Shown: positions 42,979-53,104 of the stretch, one piece after another
Layout of the letters: each line of letters opens with the position of its first letter
How positions within the stretch are numbered: position 1 is the stretch's first letter
Assembly: GCA_964235495.1 (NCBI GenBank)
Contig: CAXSAX010000023.1
Span: 1-62,027 of the forward strand
Direction: 5' to 3'
DNA: 62,027 nt
Source of the DNA: LMUY01 sp964235495
GTDB taxonomy: Bacteria > Pseudomonadota > Alphaproteobacteria > Acetobacterales > Acetobacteraceae
Position numbers and translations under genes: made by a program
Notes under the pieces: generated by a model
Database searches by the model: none
Told to the model about the DNA's origin: nothing
The model's input: only the letters and a program-made list of their open reading frames with translations

Positions 42979-43461
42979 TTAGCCGGATGTGTGAAAACGC
43001 CCATCAACGAAGGTCGTCGTAACAGCACGTCCTGCTTTGAACGCTGGCGTGACGACATGCAGCTCAGTGCCGTTGACAGTGACGCGGGCATCTGCGGAGC
43101 AACTTCCAAAGCGCGGGCTCACCAAAATCTGCCCAGCTTGAATTTCTATGATTTGGAAGTTCGACTCGCACGCATTGCCGCCTAGGCTTTCCTCAATCAA
43201 GACGTAATCCCGCCCAGGGGCGCTGTAGGGGCCGCGCAAAGCCAAAGTCTCATCTTCACGGTCTTCGAGCACCGTCTTAGTTCCAATGGTAACCTGCCAA
43301 ACTGTCAGGCCAAGTCTGTCCAGTTCGACCGTCTGGCCACCAGCACGCTGGGTGGCAATCGTCTGGCGGCTGCGGATGGTTGGGTTCTGCGCCAGACCCG
43401 ACGACACGCCGGTGCTCGCAAGGAACAATCCAATCATCAGTAACTTGCAGTAGTTTGACAC
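42979..43461 (-). CDS. Secreted protein of unknown function
   Basis: A 160-aa protein with a clear signal peptide (LLMIGLFLASTGVSSGLAQ). The mature part has alternating beta-type segments (TIATQRAGGQTVELDRLGLT and YVLIEESLGGNACESNFQII) and two Cys that may pair. The start is GTG at 43461 behind AGAGG; GTG at 43467 is an alternative. The coding sequence has noticeably lower GC than neighbours, and lies in an AT-richer patch, so transfer or relaxed selection is possible. No family is recognised. Confidence 0.7.
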   Translation of the reverse strand: MSNYCKLLMIGLFLASTGVSSGLAQNPTIRSRQTIATQRAGGQTVELDRLGLTVWQVTIGTKTVLEDREDETLALRGPYSAPGRDYVLIEESLGGNACESNFQIIEIQAGQILVSPRFGSCSADARVTVNGTELHVVTPAFKAGRAVTTTFVDGRFHTSG

Positions 43462-43483
43462 GATCACCTCTGTTGGCCTGTTA

Positions 43484-44782
43484 TCACTCCGCCGCCGCCT
43501 TCAAGCCGGACGCCGCCAGCGCCTGCCCCAAATCGGCCAGCAAATCGTCCGGGTGCTCTAGCCCGATCGACAGCCGCACGTAGCCCGGCGACACGCCGCT
43601 CTTCATCTGGTCGGTGTCGTCCAGCTGCGAGTGGGTAGTGCTCGCTGGATGGATCGCCAGCGACCGCGCGTCGCCGATGTTGGCGACGTGGTAGAACAGC
43701 TGCAACGCGTCGATGAACCGCCGGCCCGCCGCGGCGCCGCCGTGCAGCTCGAACCCGAGCAGGCCGCCCATGCCGCCGGGAAGGTAGCGCCGGGTCAGCT
43801 CGGCCTCCCGCCCGGCCAAGTGGGCGGGGTGGATGACGCGGGCCACCTCTGGCCGGCGGGCCAGCCAATCGGCGACGGTCAGCGCCGTCTCGCAGTGGCG
43901 CTTCATGCGCAGCGGCAGCGTCTCCATGCCTTGCAGCACCAGCCAGGCGTTGAACGGGCTGATCGCCGGGCCGAGGTCGCGCAGCAGCGTCACCCGCGCC
44001 TTCAGGATGTAGGCGATGGGGCCGAGCGGCTTGGCGGCCTCGCTCCACACGGCGCCGTGATAGGACGGGTCGGGCGTGTTCAGCCCCGGCTGCCGCGCCG
44101 GGTGCGCCGCCCAGTCGAACCGCCCGCCATCCACGATCAGCCCGGCGATGGCGGTGCCGTGGCCGCCGAGATACTTGGTGGCGGAGTACACGATGATGGC
44201 GGCGCCGTGGTCGAACGGGCGGACCAGCATGGGGGCGGCAGTGTTGTCCATGATGAGCGGGATGCCGAGCGGCGCGCCGAGCGCGGCCACCTCCGCGATC
44301 GGGAACGGCCGCAGCTTCGGGTTGGGCAGGGTCTCGGCGTACCAGGCCCGGGTGCGCGCGTCCGTGGCGCGCAGGAAGGCGTGCGGGTCCTCCGGGTCCA
44401 CGAAGCGGACCTCCACGCCCTGGTCCTTGAGCGTGTTGGCGAACAGGTTCCAGGTGCCGCCGTAGAGATCGGTGGAGGAGACGATGTTGTCCCCGGCGCG
44501 GGCCAGGTTCTGCACCGCCAGCGCGCTCGCCGCCTGGCCGGAGGCGACGGCCAGCGCTGCAGCACCCCCCTCCATCGCCGCCACCCGCTTCTCCAGCGCG
44601 TCCGCGGTCGGGTTCATGATGCGGGTGTAGATGTTGCCGAGCTGCTTCAGCGCGAACAGGCTGGCAGCATGGTCGGCGCTGTCGAACTGGAAGGCGGTGG
44701 TCTGGTAGATCGGCACGGCGACGGCGCCGGTGCTCTCGTCCCGCCGCCAGCCGGCGTGGATCGCCATGGTTTCTGGGTGCAT
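43484..44782 (-). CDS. metY: O-acetylhomoserine sulfhydrylase-type PLP enzyme
   Basis: A Cys/Met metabolism PLP enzyme of 432 aa. Conserved regions are PIYQTTAFQF, GNIYTRIMNPT, ASGQAASAL and the PLP lysine in VYSATKYLGGHG, with THSQLDD near the end. This matches O-acetylhomoserine aminocarboxypropyltransferase, which makes homocysteine. MetY and MetZ are close, so the exact substrate is inferred. The Met at 44782 is supported by length. Confidence 0.9.
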   Translation of the reverse strand: MHPETMAIHAGWRRDESTGAVAVPIYQTTAFQFDSADHAASLFALKQLGNIYTRIMNPTADALEKRVAAMEGGAAALAVASGQAASALAVQNLARAGDNIVSSTDLYGGTWNLFANTLKDQGVEVRFVDPEDPHAFLRATDARTRAWYAETLPNPKLRPFPIAEVAALGAPLGIPLIMDNTAAPMLVRPFDHGAAIIVYSATKYLGGHGTAIAGLIVDGGRFDWAAHPARQPGLNTPDPSYHGAVWSEAAKPLGPIAYILKARVTLLRDLGPAISPFNAWLVLQGMETLPLRMKRHCETALTVADWLARRPEVARVIHPAHLAGREAELTRRYLPGGMGGLLGFELHGGAAAGRRFIDALQLFYHVANIGDARSLAIHPASTTHSQLDDTDQMKSGVSPGYVRLSIGLEHPDDLLADLGQALAASGLKAAAE

Positions 44783-45086
44783 CCTCGTTCTCCCTCGCTG
44801 GCCGCAAGCGTAGCCGCGCGGTCGGCGGAGTGGCAAACGCCCGCTGGCTTGCGTTCGCTGCATGGGAGCGCTGCATCCGCCGGGGCATTTTCGTTTTGCA
44901 TCCCGACGCGGTTGCGCCGCAGGATCACGGCATGGGCCGCACCCACCACCGCATCGTGCTTCGCATGACCATCCGCAAGGACGGGCTGCCGACGCGGTTG
45001 CGCTGAGACCAGCGACATCGCTGAGGCCCCGCCGGTAGAACGGGGCTTCGCACCACCCTTCTCCCGGCCTGCCAGAGGAGAAGAGG
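44783..45086. other. Intergenic region with 15-base direct repeat
   Basis: A 304-base gap between divergent metY and the GNAT gene. CCGACGCGGTTGCGC occurs at 44903-44917 and again at 44989-45003, same orientation. A 24-codon frame (44932-45006) ends inside the second copy and has no clear ribosome site. No SAM riboswitch core was recognised upstream of metY. Confidence 0.45.
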
Positions 45087-45662
45087 ATGACACCGCCAGC
45101 CGAGCCTGCCTTGATCCGCGCCGTCCGCTTCGAGGACGCCGAGGCCATCGCAGCCATGCGCAGCCTGCCCGGCGTCCGCCATGGCACGTTGGCCCTGCCA
45201 TTTCCCAGGGTGGAAGCCAGCCGCACATGGCTCGAGACCCTGCCGAAGGGCGATCTCTGCCTCGTGGCCGAGCATGGCGGCGCGGTGGTCGGCACCGCCA
45301 GCTTGAACCGGCGGCCGGGGCGGCGCAGCCATTGCGGCGCCATCGGCATCATGGTGCACGACGCCCACGTGGGCCGTGGCATCGGCACGGCGCTGATGGC
45401 CGCCCTGGTGGACGCGGCGGACCAGTGGCTCGGGCTGCTGCGGCTGGAGCTGGAGGTGAACACGGACAACGCGCCGGCCTTGGCGCTGTACCGGCGGTTC
45501 GGCTTCGTGGTGGAAGGCCGGCTGGTCGGCAACGCGTTCCGCGACGGGGAGTACATCGACTGCTTCACCATGGGCCGGCTGGCCGGCACGCTCGCGGGCA
45601 GGCGCGAGGCGGGCGGTGCGACGCAGGGCGACCCGGCGTCGGGAGTGCGGGCGGGCCGCTAG
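45087..45662 (+). CDS. GNAT family N-acetyltransferase
   Basis: A 191-aa GNAT protein. The acetyl-CoA-binding V-x-x-x-x-R/Q-x-x-G-x-G/A is seen as VHDAHVGRGIGTALM, and LRLELEVNTDNAPALALYRRFGF is the C-terminal alpha/beta part. The start has AGGAGAAGAGG upstream. The substrate is unknown. Its stop shares bases with the convergent immunity-like gene stop (CTAG). Confidence 0.88.
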   Translation: MTPPAEPALIRAVRFEDAEAIAAMRSLPGVRHGTLALPFPRVEASRTWLETLPKGDLCLVAEHGGAVVGTASLNRRPGRRSHCGAIGIMVHDAHVGRGIGTALMAALVDAADQWLGLLRLELEVNTDNAPALALYRRFGFVVEGRLVGNAFRDGEYIDCFTMGRLAGTLAGRREAGGATQGDPASGVRAGR

Positions 45663-46051
45663 CTGGGCTCGTCCCATCCCATGCTGATCCGCTCCGCAAT
45701 CTCCTCCTCCGCCGACTTGGCCCAAGCTTCCAGAGATGGGAAATCGTCATCAATCTCGGTGCCGGTCCGTGCATCGTCATGGAGAATCAGGATATGGCCC
45801 CGCGGGTAAACCTCATCGGTTAAAACGAGGCAAACCACACCATCATAGTCACCCCGTCGTGCGAAGGCGATGACATGGTGCGATGGAAACTGGCGATGCA
45901 TATCCTTAGTCTGTTCTAAAGCATCTTTCGCATCAAGAAAGTAGAATGGTCGCTGCTTTCGCTCTCCCTTATCTATCATCGACTTAAACTCAGGGGCTAT
46001 TTGAAGCTGCTCAGCAGAAAAAGCCGGCTCTATCCAGGACAGTGGATTCAT
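45659..46051 (-). CDS. SMI1/KNR4 (SUKH)-like immunity protein
   Basis: A 130-aa soluble protein. The pattern HHVIAFARRGDYDGVVCLVL, then GHILILHDDARTG and a closing FPSLEAWAKSAEEEI, matches the second half of SMI1/KNR4 proteins, which act as immunity proteins for many polymorphic toxins. It begins nine bases after the toxin frame stops. GC is lower than around it. Family assignment is from the pattern only. Confidence 0.65.
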   Translation of the reverse strand: MNPLSWIEPAFSAEQLQIAPEFKSMIDKGERKQRPFYFLDAKDALEQTKDMHRQFPSHHVIAFARRGDYDGVVCLVLTDEVYPRGHILILHDDARTGTEIDDDFPSLEAWAKSAEEEIAERISMGWDEPS

Positions 46052-46060
46052 GCGGATTCC

Positions 46061-47490
46061 TTACTTCGGCAGGCGTGGAGGCTTGATTGTTCCTGTTGGG
46101 GGAAGTACCGGCCTTTGGTTTTCCAAGCGAACTTGCAATGCCTCGCCCCACGTAGCCGCACCTTCAAAACGCTTTGCCATGTCAGCCGGCAGTGGATCGG
46201 ACGGCTCCCAAACTCTCACCGGAATGGTTTTCAGGCCATGTTCTCGTGTCACGGCAACCCGCGTGTTGTCGATGGTCACGATCCCATGGGGCGTGCGAAC
46301 GGCATCCACCGGCGCGATGATGGTTCCGTTCTTTTGCACGTAATCCCGCTGTTCGGCCGCGCGTCCTCTCCCTCCCGCCGTCCTCTGGCTGAAACGCAAC
46401 TGCTCCGGCGAAATTTGCTGCACCTCCGGCTGCCGCGGTGTCGTGCCGGCCGCTTGCGGCGCCTGCGCCCCCGACCCGCCCCGCCCCGCCGCGCATCAAG
46501 CGCCGCCTGGATGTCGGCGCTGCTCCTGCCCTCCCGCGTCATCTGCGCGACCAGCGCCCGTTCCTCGTCGTTGCGCGTCTCGATGCCGCTGCCAGGAACC
46601 GGCGCAGCCTGCACCGCCGCCTTCAAGGGAGCGTTGTTCCCCGCCAGCGCGCGGTCCAGCAGCGCCGGGTCGGACCGCACGGCCCGCAGCACCCGCTCGG
46701 CCATGGCCTCCATCTCCGGCCCGGCGAACGGCGTGCCGAACAGCATGGGGCCATGATACTGCGCCCAAACGTAGCCGCGCGCCGCCGCCAGGTCCTGCGG
46801 CTTGGCGGCATCCAGCTTGAACCGCTCGGCCGCGGCTTGGACCTGGTCCGCCTCCGCGTGCTGGCGCATCACCTCCAGCGCCTTCGCCGCAAGCCCGATG
46901 GCGCCCAAGCCCCGCGCCGTGCCCAGCGGCAAGAGCGGCCGGGCCGGCGGCGCAGGGCCGGCCGGAACCTTCGCGGCGGGAGGCGCTGGCGGGCGCATGT
47001 CTTTCACCAGCGCCAGCAGCCCGCCCTGCTGCGCCAGGTGCTCGTCCGCCCGGCGCAGGAACGGCTTGACGTGGTCCAGCCCAATCGACTTGGCGCTGTC
47101 CGCCAGCAAGTCGGTCGCCGTGCGCAGGTCGGCGCTGGTCCCGGCCCTCAGGAGAGCGCGCCCGGCATCGACGAAGCTCTTGAGGCCCGGCGTGTCCGGG
47201 TGCACGCCGAACACGCGCCGAGCCATGGCCGGCAGCCCCAGCGGCAAGGCTTGCACGACGGCCGCCAGCAGGCGGTCAAGCCGCGCATGGTCCTCCGCGC
47301 TCAGCCGCCCGGCGTCGTGGTGGCGCTTGGCGGCAGGCAGGCCGGCGACCAGCGTGTGACCCAAGTCATGGATGCGCTCAGCCAGCGGGCGGGCAAGCCC
47401 CTGCGGCGATGCAGCCTTGTCCGGGTTGGTGCCGTGGCCAAACCAGCCGTGCGACTGGCGGCCCTGGTTCATCCAATTGTCTTGCGCCAT
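46061..47490 (-). pseudogene. Polymorphic-toxin-like protein with ParB-like C-terminus, frameshifted
   Basis: Two frames make one gene. From 47490 a 335-aa helical part runs in one frame to the G-rich stretch near 46490; then the sense continues in another frame to 46061. The C-terminal part (about 120 aa) contains QISPEQLRFSQRTAGG, IIAPVDAVRTPHGIVTIDNT and VWEPSDPLPADMAKRF...TWGEALQVRL, a pattern I know from toxin C-terminal domains of ParB/nuclease type. The N-terminal part starts MAQDNWMNQGRQSHGWFGHG and shows no known secretion domain. A -1 shift joins them; it may be an error, decay or switching. An immunity gene follows. Confidence 0.6.
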
Positions 47491-47608
47491 CCTGGGCTTT
47501 CAGAGTTGTTCCTTGTATGTTCTGCCACAGCCGTGACGTTCGGAAGCAGCTTGCGGGACCGCTTCATAGGGCTCTCCTAAGCGCCGGGCCCGCCGGAAGC
47601 AGCGCCGC

Positions 47609-48230
47609 CTAGCGCACGTCCCCCCACGTCGGCAGCCGAAGCACCACGTCCGCCCAGCCCTCCCACACCAGCTTGCACGCCACGAACAGCACCACCAGCA
47701 GCCCGAGCCACGCGATCCAGCGGTACCGCTCCAGCAGCCGCGCGATCAGCGTCGCCGCCGCCGCCATCAGCACCACGGACACCGCCAGCCCCGCCACCAG
47801 CACGCCCACGTGCCCGTTCGCCGCCCCCGCCACCGCCAGCACGTTGTCCAGGCTCATCGACAGGTCGGCCAGCAGGATCTGCCCCATCGCCGCCGCCAGC
47901 GACTTCGGCGCCGCCACGGACCCGGCGTGGCGCGGCCGCGGGCGCAGCTCGCGGTACATCCGCCAGCACACCCATAGCAGCAGCGCCCCGCCCGCCAGCA
48001 GCAGACCCACCACCGCCAGCAGCCGCAGCGCCACCAGCGCCAGCCCGATGCGGATCACCGCAGCACCCGCGATGCCGCCCAGGATCGCCGTCCGCTTCTG
48101 CGCCGCCGCCAGCCCGGCCACCGCCATGCCGACCACCACCGCGTTGTCCCCGGCCAGCACCAGGTCGATCACCAGCACCTGCGCCAGCGCCGTCAGTTGC
48201 GCTAGGATGTCCGCGTTGAGGAGGTGCTGC

Positions 48231-48232
<2 letters not shown>
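47609..48232 (-). CDS. TerC-family membrane protein (YjbE type)
   Basis: A 207-aa integral membrane protein with about seven helices. The TerC signatures LVLAGDNAVVVGMAVAGL and ADLSMSLDNVLAVAGAANGH, each with an Asp-Asn pair, are present. The group exports manganese or helps metal loading of exported proteins. The ATG overlaps the divergent purB ATG on the other strand (CATG). Confidence 0.88.
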
Positions 48233-49595
<1,363 letters not shown>

Positions 49596-49602
49596 GCGCC
49601 GG

Positions 49603-51126
49603 GTGTCCCGGCCAGATGCTGGCGTGCCCCCGCCGGATGCCGGCGCCTGGCTCGCCGAGGGCGCCCGCCAGCAGGGGGCGGGCGAGCTGGCCGCCGCGGC
49701 CGCCCACAATAACCTGGGCCTGGCGCTCCACCGCCAAGGCCGGCCGGACCAGGCGGCAGACTGCTACCGCCGGGCCGTGGCGGCGTCGCCCGGGTTCGCG
49801 CAGGCGCACAACAACCTCGGCGTGGCCCTGCGCGAGCAGGGCTTGCTGGACGAGGCGCGCGTCGCCTGCGCCCAGGCCATCGCGCTCAAGCCCGACTACT
49901 GGGAGGCGCACAGCAACCTGGGCAACGTGCTGCAGGACCAGGCGCGGCCGGACGCGGCGGCGGCCAGCTACGGCCAGGCGCTGCGGCTGGCCCCGGACGC
50001 GGCGGACCTGCACAATAACATGGGCGCAGCGCTCACCGCGCTCGGCCGGCCGGAGCAGGCGATCGCCAGCCACGAGCGCGCCCTGGCGCTGCGCCCCGGC
50101 TTCCCGGAGGCGTACAACAGCCTGGGCACGGCGCTGCGCGACGCCGGCCGCCCGGACGAGGCGCTGGCCAGCTTCCGCCGTGCCGTGGCGCTGCGGCCGG
50201 ACTACCCGATGGCGCACACCAACCTGGCCATGGCGCTGCTGGGGCGCGGCGAGTTCGCGGCGGGGTGGCGGGAATACGAGTGGCGCTGGCACCTGCCCGC
50301 CACGGTGCGGCCGCGCCGCTTCCCCACGCCGCAATGGCGCGGCGAGCCGGCGGAGGGGCGTCGGCTGCTGCTGCACAGCGAGCAGGGCCTGGGCGACACG
50401 CTGCAGTTCTGCCGCTACGCCCCCCTGGCCGCCGCCCTCGGGTTCCGCGTCAGCCTGCACGTCCAGCCCTCCCTGGTGCGGCTGCTGCGCAGCCTGCAGG
50501 GGGTGGAGCACGTGGCGGGGACCAGCGAGCCCGCGCCGGAGCACGACCTGCACTGCCCGATGCTCAGCCTGCCGCTGGCGTTCGGCACGACCCCCGCCAC
50601 CATCCCGGCTGCGCCCGCCTACCTCCGCGCGGACCCGGCGCAGCAGGCCGCCTGGCGCGCGCGCCTGGCCGGCACGGACGGCCTGCGGGTCGGCCTGGCC
50701 TGGGCCGGCAACCCCCGCCTGACCGCCGACCGCCGCCGCTCGATCCCGCCGGAGCAATTGATGCCGCTTGCCGGGGCGCGCGGGTTGCGCCTGTTCAGCG
50801 TGCAGAAGGGCGGCCCAGCCCCGCCGGCCAGCTTGCCCTTGATCGACTTCATGGCCGAGATGGCGGACTTCGCGGACACGGCGGCGCTGGTCGCCAACCT
50901 GGACCTGGTGGTGTCGGCCGATACCGCCGTGGCCCACCTCGCCGCGGCGCTCGGCCGGCCGGTTTGGCTGCTGGACCGCTTCGACCCCTGCTGGCGCTGG
51001 CCGGCCGGGCAGCGGGGCAGCGCGTGGTATCCGACCCTGACGGTGCATCGCCAGCCGCGCCCGGGCGATTGGGCGGCGGTGGTGGCCCGGGTCGCGCAGG
51101 ATTTGCGGGCGGTCAGCGGCGCCTGA
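49603..51126 (+). CDS. TPR protein with glycosyltransferase-like C-terminus
   Basis: A 507-aa protein starting at GTG. Six or so tetratricopeptide repeats (for example AHNNLGLALHRQGRPDQAAD and AHSNLGNVLQDQARPDAAAA) fill about residues 30-230. The remaining part (GLGDTLQFCRYAPLAAALG, AGNPRLTADRRRSIP and SADTAVAHLAAALGRPVWLL) looks like a heptosyltransferase-type GT-B fold. Such fusions are common in alphaproteobacteria but mostly uncharacterised. The acceptor is unknown. Confidence 0.82.
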   Translation: MSRPDAGVPPPDAGAWLAEGARQQGAGELAAAAAHNNLGLALHRQGRPDQAADCYRRAVAASPGFAQAHNNLGVALREQGLLDEARVACAQAIALKPDYWEAHSNLGNVLQDQARPDAAAASYGQALRLAPDAADLHNNMGAALTALGRPEQAIASHERALALRPGFPEAYNSLGTALRDAGRPDEALASFRRAVALRPDYPMAHTNLAMALLGRGEFAAGWREYEWRWHLPATVRPRRFPTPQWRGEPAEGRRLLLHSEQGLGDTLQFCRYAPLAAALGFRVSLHVQPSLVRLLRSLQGVEHVAGTSEPAPEHDLHCPMLSLPLAFGTTPATIPAAPAYLRADPAQQAAWRARLAGTDGLRVGLAWAGNPRLTADRRRSIPPEQLMPLAGARGLRLFSVQKGGPAPPASLPLIDFMAEMADFADTAALVANLDLVVSADTAVAHLAAALGRPVWLLDRFDPCWRWPAGQRGSAWYPTLTVHRQPRPGDWAAVVARVAQDLRAVSGA

Positions 51127-51141
51127 GGCAGGCGCTGCCTC
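51125..51141 (+). terminator. Hairpin after the TPR-glycosyltransferase gene
   Basis: GAGGCAG-GCG-CTGCCTC is a perfect seven-pair stem with a three-base loop, starting within the stop codon. No T-run follows, so it may be a weak terminator or a 3'-end stabiliser. Confidence 0.35.
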
Positions 51142-51249
51142 GAACCGCTGAGCGTTCTCCCCGTCGTCGGCCGGTTCACGTGGGCAGGTGACGCCATGCG
51201 GCGGCCTGCGCTAAAGCTTTTCTTAACTCCGTGAGGAAGGGCCAGGCAA

Positions 51250-51768
51250 TTGGGACCGTTCGGCGCGATCGTCTTATGCTTCTGGGCGGTGGTCTGGTTC
51301 GAGGCCGGCATCGCGCGCCAGCTTGGCTGGCTGAGCCCGCTCCTGGCGCTGCCCTTGCTGGTGTCCGGCACAATTGTGGTTTGGACGACACAGGTCATTC
51401 GCCAGCCCGGCACGTCCTACGCCCTGGACCGCCATAGTCGAACAATAACCATGCAGGCCACGATCGGCGAGGGGGTCGGGATAGCGATCTTCATGAACGT
51501 TCTGATCAACACTGACTTGACGGATTATGTCTTGCCCAGCGTGGCTTTGGTCGTTGGGCTGCACTTCATCTACATGGCCTATTACATTCCTAGACGAAAA
51601 TTTTACTATCTAGGCATGATCCTGCTGATCGGTTCAGCATTAGGCCTGGCACTCGGGCCGCGAGAGGGCGATGTGCTGATCGGTGTCGGAACTGCAATCG
51701 TGTTCTGGGTCTTCGCTGTCCTTGCCATAAGGCAGAGCGCAAGTTCAGCCGTCTATCGAATAGGCTGA
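51250..51768 (+). CDS. Multi-pass membrane protein of unknown function
   Basis: A 172-aa protein starting at TTG with AGGAAGG and CAGG upstream. Five or six hydrophobic segments are seen (for instance AIVLCFWAVVWFEAG, LLALPLLVSGTIVVW, VGIAIFMNVLINT, LGMILLIGSALGLALG and VGTAIVFWVFAVLAI). The second half is AT-richer than neighbours. No domain is recognised. Confidence 0.6.
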   Translation: MGPFGAIVLCFWAVVWFEAGIARQLGWLSPLLALPLLVSGTIVVWTTQVIRQPGTSYALDRHSRTITMQATIGEGVGIAIFMNVLINTDLTDYVLPSVALVVGLHFIYMAYYIPRRKFYYLGMILLIGSALGLALGPREGDVLIGVGTAIVFWVFAVLAIRQSASSAVYRIG

Positions 51769-51800
51769 ACCTGCTTGGCGGCCGTGTTCGCCACCGCCGG

Positions 51801-52685
51801 CTATTTCCGGACGTAGGCGCTGCCATCCTCCGCATGCAGCGGGTGGTCGGCGTACTTCGCGCCCGCCGGGTGCGCCACCTGGTCGAACGCGGCGGCCAGC
51901 CGGTGCAGCGCCGCCCGCATCGCCGCCCCCCGCATCGGCCTGCCGTGCCCCGTCACCAGCAGCTCGGGCTCCAGCGCGGCCAGCCGCTCGGCAGATCGGC
52001 GAGCGCTCGGCCAGTCCTGGGTGTAGTACATCGGCGGCCCGTGCAGCTCGGGCGACTGCGCGGCCACGGAGTAGGCGGATTCCTGCGCCGTGGTGATGAC
52101 CGCGTCGCCCGCCACCAGCGTCCGGTCCGCCTCCCGCCAGAACGAGCAGTGCCCCACCGCGTGGCCCGGCGTGTGCAGCCAGCGCCAGCCCGGCATCAGC
52201 GGCAGCGAGCCGTCCTCCGGCAGCGCCCGCAGCCGGGCCGCGACGTTCACCGGGCCGCGCGGGTACAGCGGCGACAGCGCGGACATCAGCCCGCCGCCGA
52301 CCGCCGGGTCCGGCGGCGGGTAGGCGGCCTGGCCGTTGAGGTAGGGGTGTTCGTGCGGGTGGGCGTACACGGGGGCGTCCCACTGCTCGGCCAGGGCCTC
52401 CAGCGAGCCGAAATGGTCGAAGTGCCCGTGCGTCATGAGGATGGCGCCGGGCCGCGCGCCGGCGCCGAAGCGGGCGGCGGCCGCGGCGGTGATGGCGCCC
52501 GCCATGCCGGGCAGCCCGGCGTCGATCAGCACCCATTCGCGGTCCTTGGCGCCGGGCAGGCCGAACAGCACGACGTTGACCAGCAGCAGCCGCTTGCTGG
52601 CGAGGTCGGGCGCCACCTCCAGCAGGCCGCCATCGCGCTCGATGCCCGCCTCGTCCGCCGTGGTCAAAGGAATCTGCTGCGTCAT
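51801..52685 (-). CDS. MBL-fold metallo-hydrolase
   Basis: A metallo-beta-lactamase-fold hydrolase of 294 aa. The metal-binding HxHxDH motif is MTHGHFDHFGS; further ligands are in LHTPGHAVGHCSF and VAGDAVI, with VTGHGRPMRG near the end. The substrate is unknown. The Met at 52685 gives a normal N-terminus; the frame is open upstream without family support. No ribosome site is clear. Confidence 0.88.
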   Translation of the reverse strand: MTQQIPLTTADEAGIERDGGLLEVAPDLASKRLLLVNVVLFGLPGAKDREWVLIDAGLPGMAGAITAAAAARFGAGARPGAILMTHGHFDHFGSLEALAEQWDAPVYAHPHEHPYLNGQAAYPPPDPAVGGGLMSALSPLYPRGPVNVAARLRALPEDGSLPLMPGWRWLHTPGHAVGHCSFWREADRTLVAGDAVITTAQESAYSVAAQSPELHGPPMYYTQDWPSARRSAERLAALEPELLVTGHGRPMRGAAMRAALHRLAAAFDQVAHPAGAKYADHPLHAEDGSAYVRK

Positions 52686-52815
52686 CCGGCCCTCCGGGCA
52701 ATCGGAGCGACAACCCCTCGCAGGCCGCTTGGTTTGCCCAAATCCCATCACAAACCCGCCCTTCGCGCACCGCAAACGCCGGACACCCTGCCTCCGGATC
52801 ACAAGGAGGCTCCTC

Positions 52816-53073
52816 ATGCGCAAGACCCTGCTGACCTTGACCGCCCTCGCCGGCCTGCTCGGCGCGGGCATCGTGGCCGACGCCGCGCCCGTTCGTCCGG
52901 GCGCGATGGCGCCCGCGCCGCTGGTGCTGGCGCAATACTATGGCGGACCGGAGGGCGGCTTCTATGGCCCTGGGCCGGACTGGCGGGAACGCGCGTGGCG
53001 GCATCGCGAGTGGGAGCGCCATCGCCGCGAGGCGGAGTGGCACCGCTGGCACGACGAGCGCCGCGGCTGGTAA
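52816..53073 (+). CDS. Small secreted Arg/His/Trp-rich protein
   Basis: An 85-aa protein with a signal peptide (LLTLTALAGLLGAGIVADAA), a Gly/Tyr-rich middle (YYGGPEGGFYGPGP) and a tail rich in Trp, Arg, His and Glu (WRERAWRHREWERHRREAEW). AGGAGG precedes the ATG. Similar short periplasmic proteins with YYGG and W/H/R tails are frequent in Acetobacteraceae and rhizobia, mostly unnamed. Function is unknown. Confidence 0.68.
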   Translation: MRKTLLTLTALAGLLGAGIVADAAPVRPGAMAPAPLVLAQYYGGPEGGFYGPGPDWRERAWRHREWERHRREAEWHRWHDERRGW

Positions 53074-53104
53074 CGGCGCGCCGGCGGGGCCATGCTGGAG
53101 GCCT

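Noticed and set aside
42853..43185. 110-codon plus-strand frame near aroG
   Set aside because: Mostly antisense to the secreted-protein gene, which has a clear signal peptide; no ribosome site or domain.
44783..45086. SAM riboswitch upstream of metY
   Set aside because: No recognisable SAM-I or SAM-II core in the leader on the minus strand.
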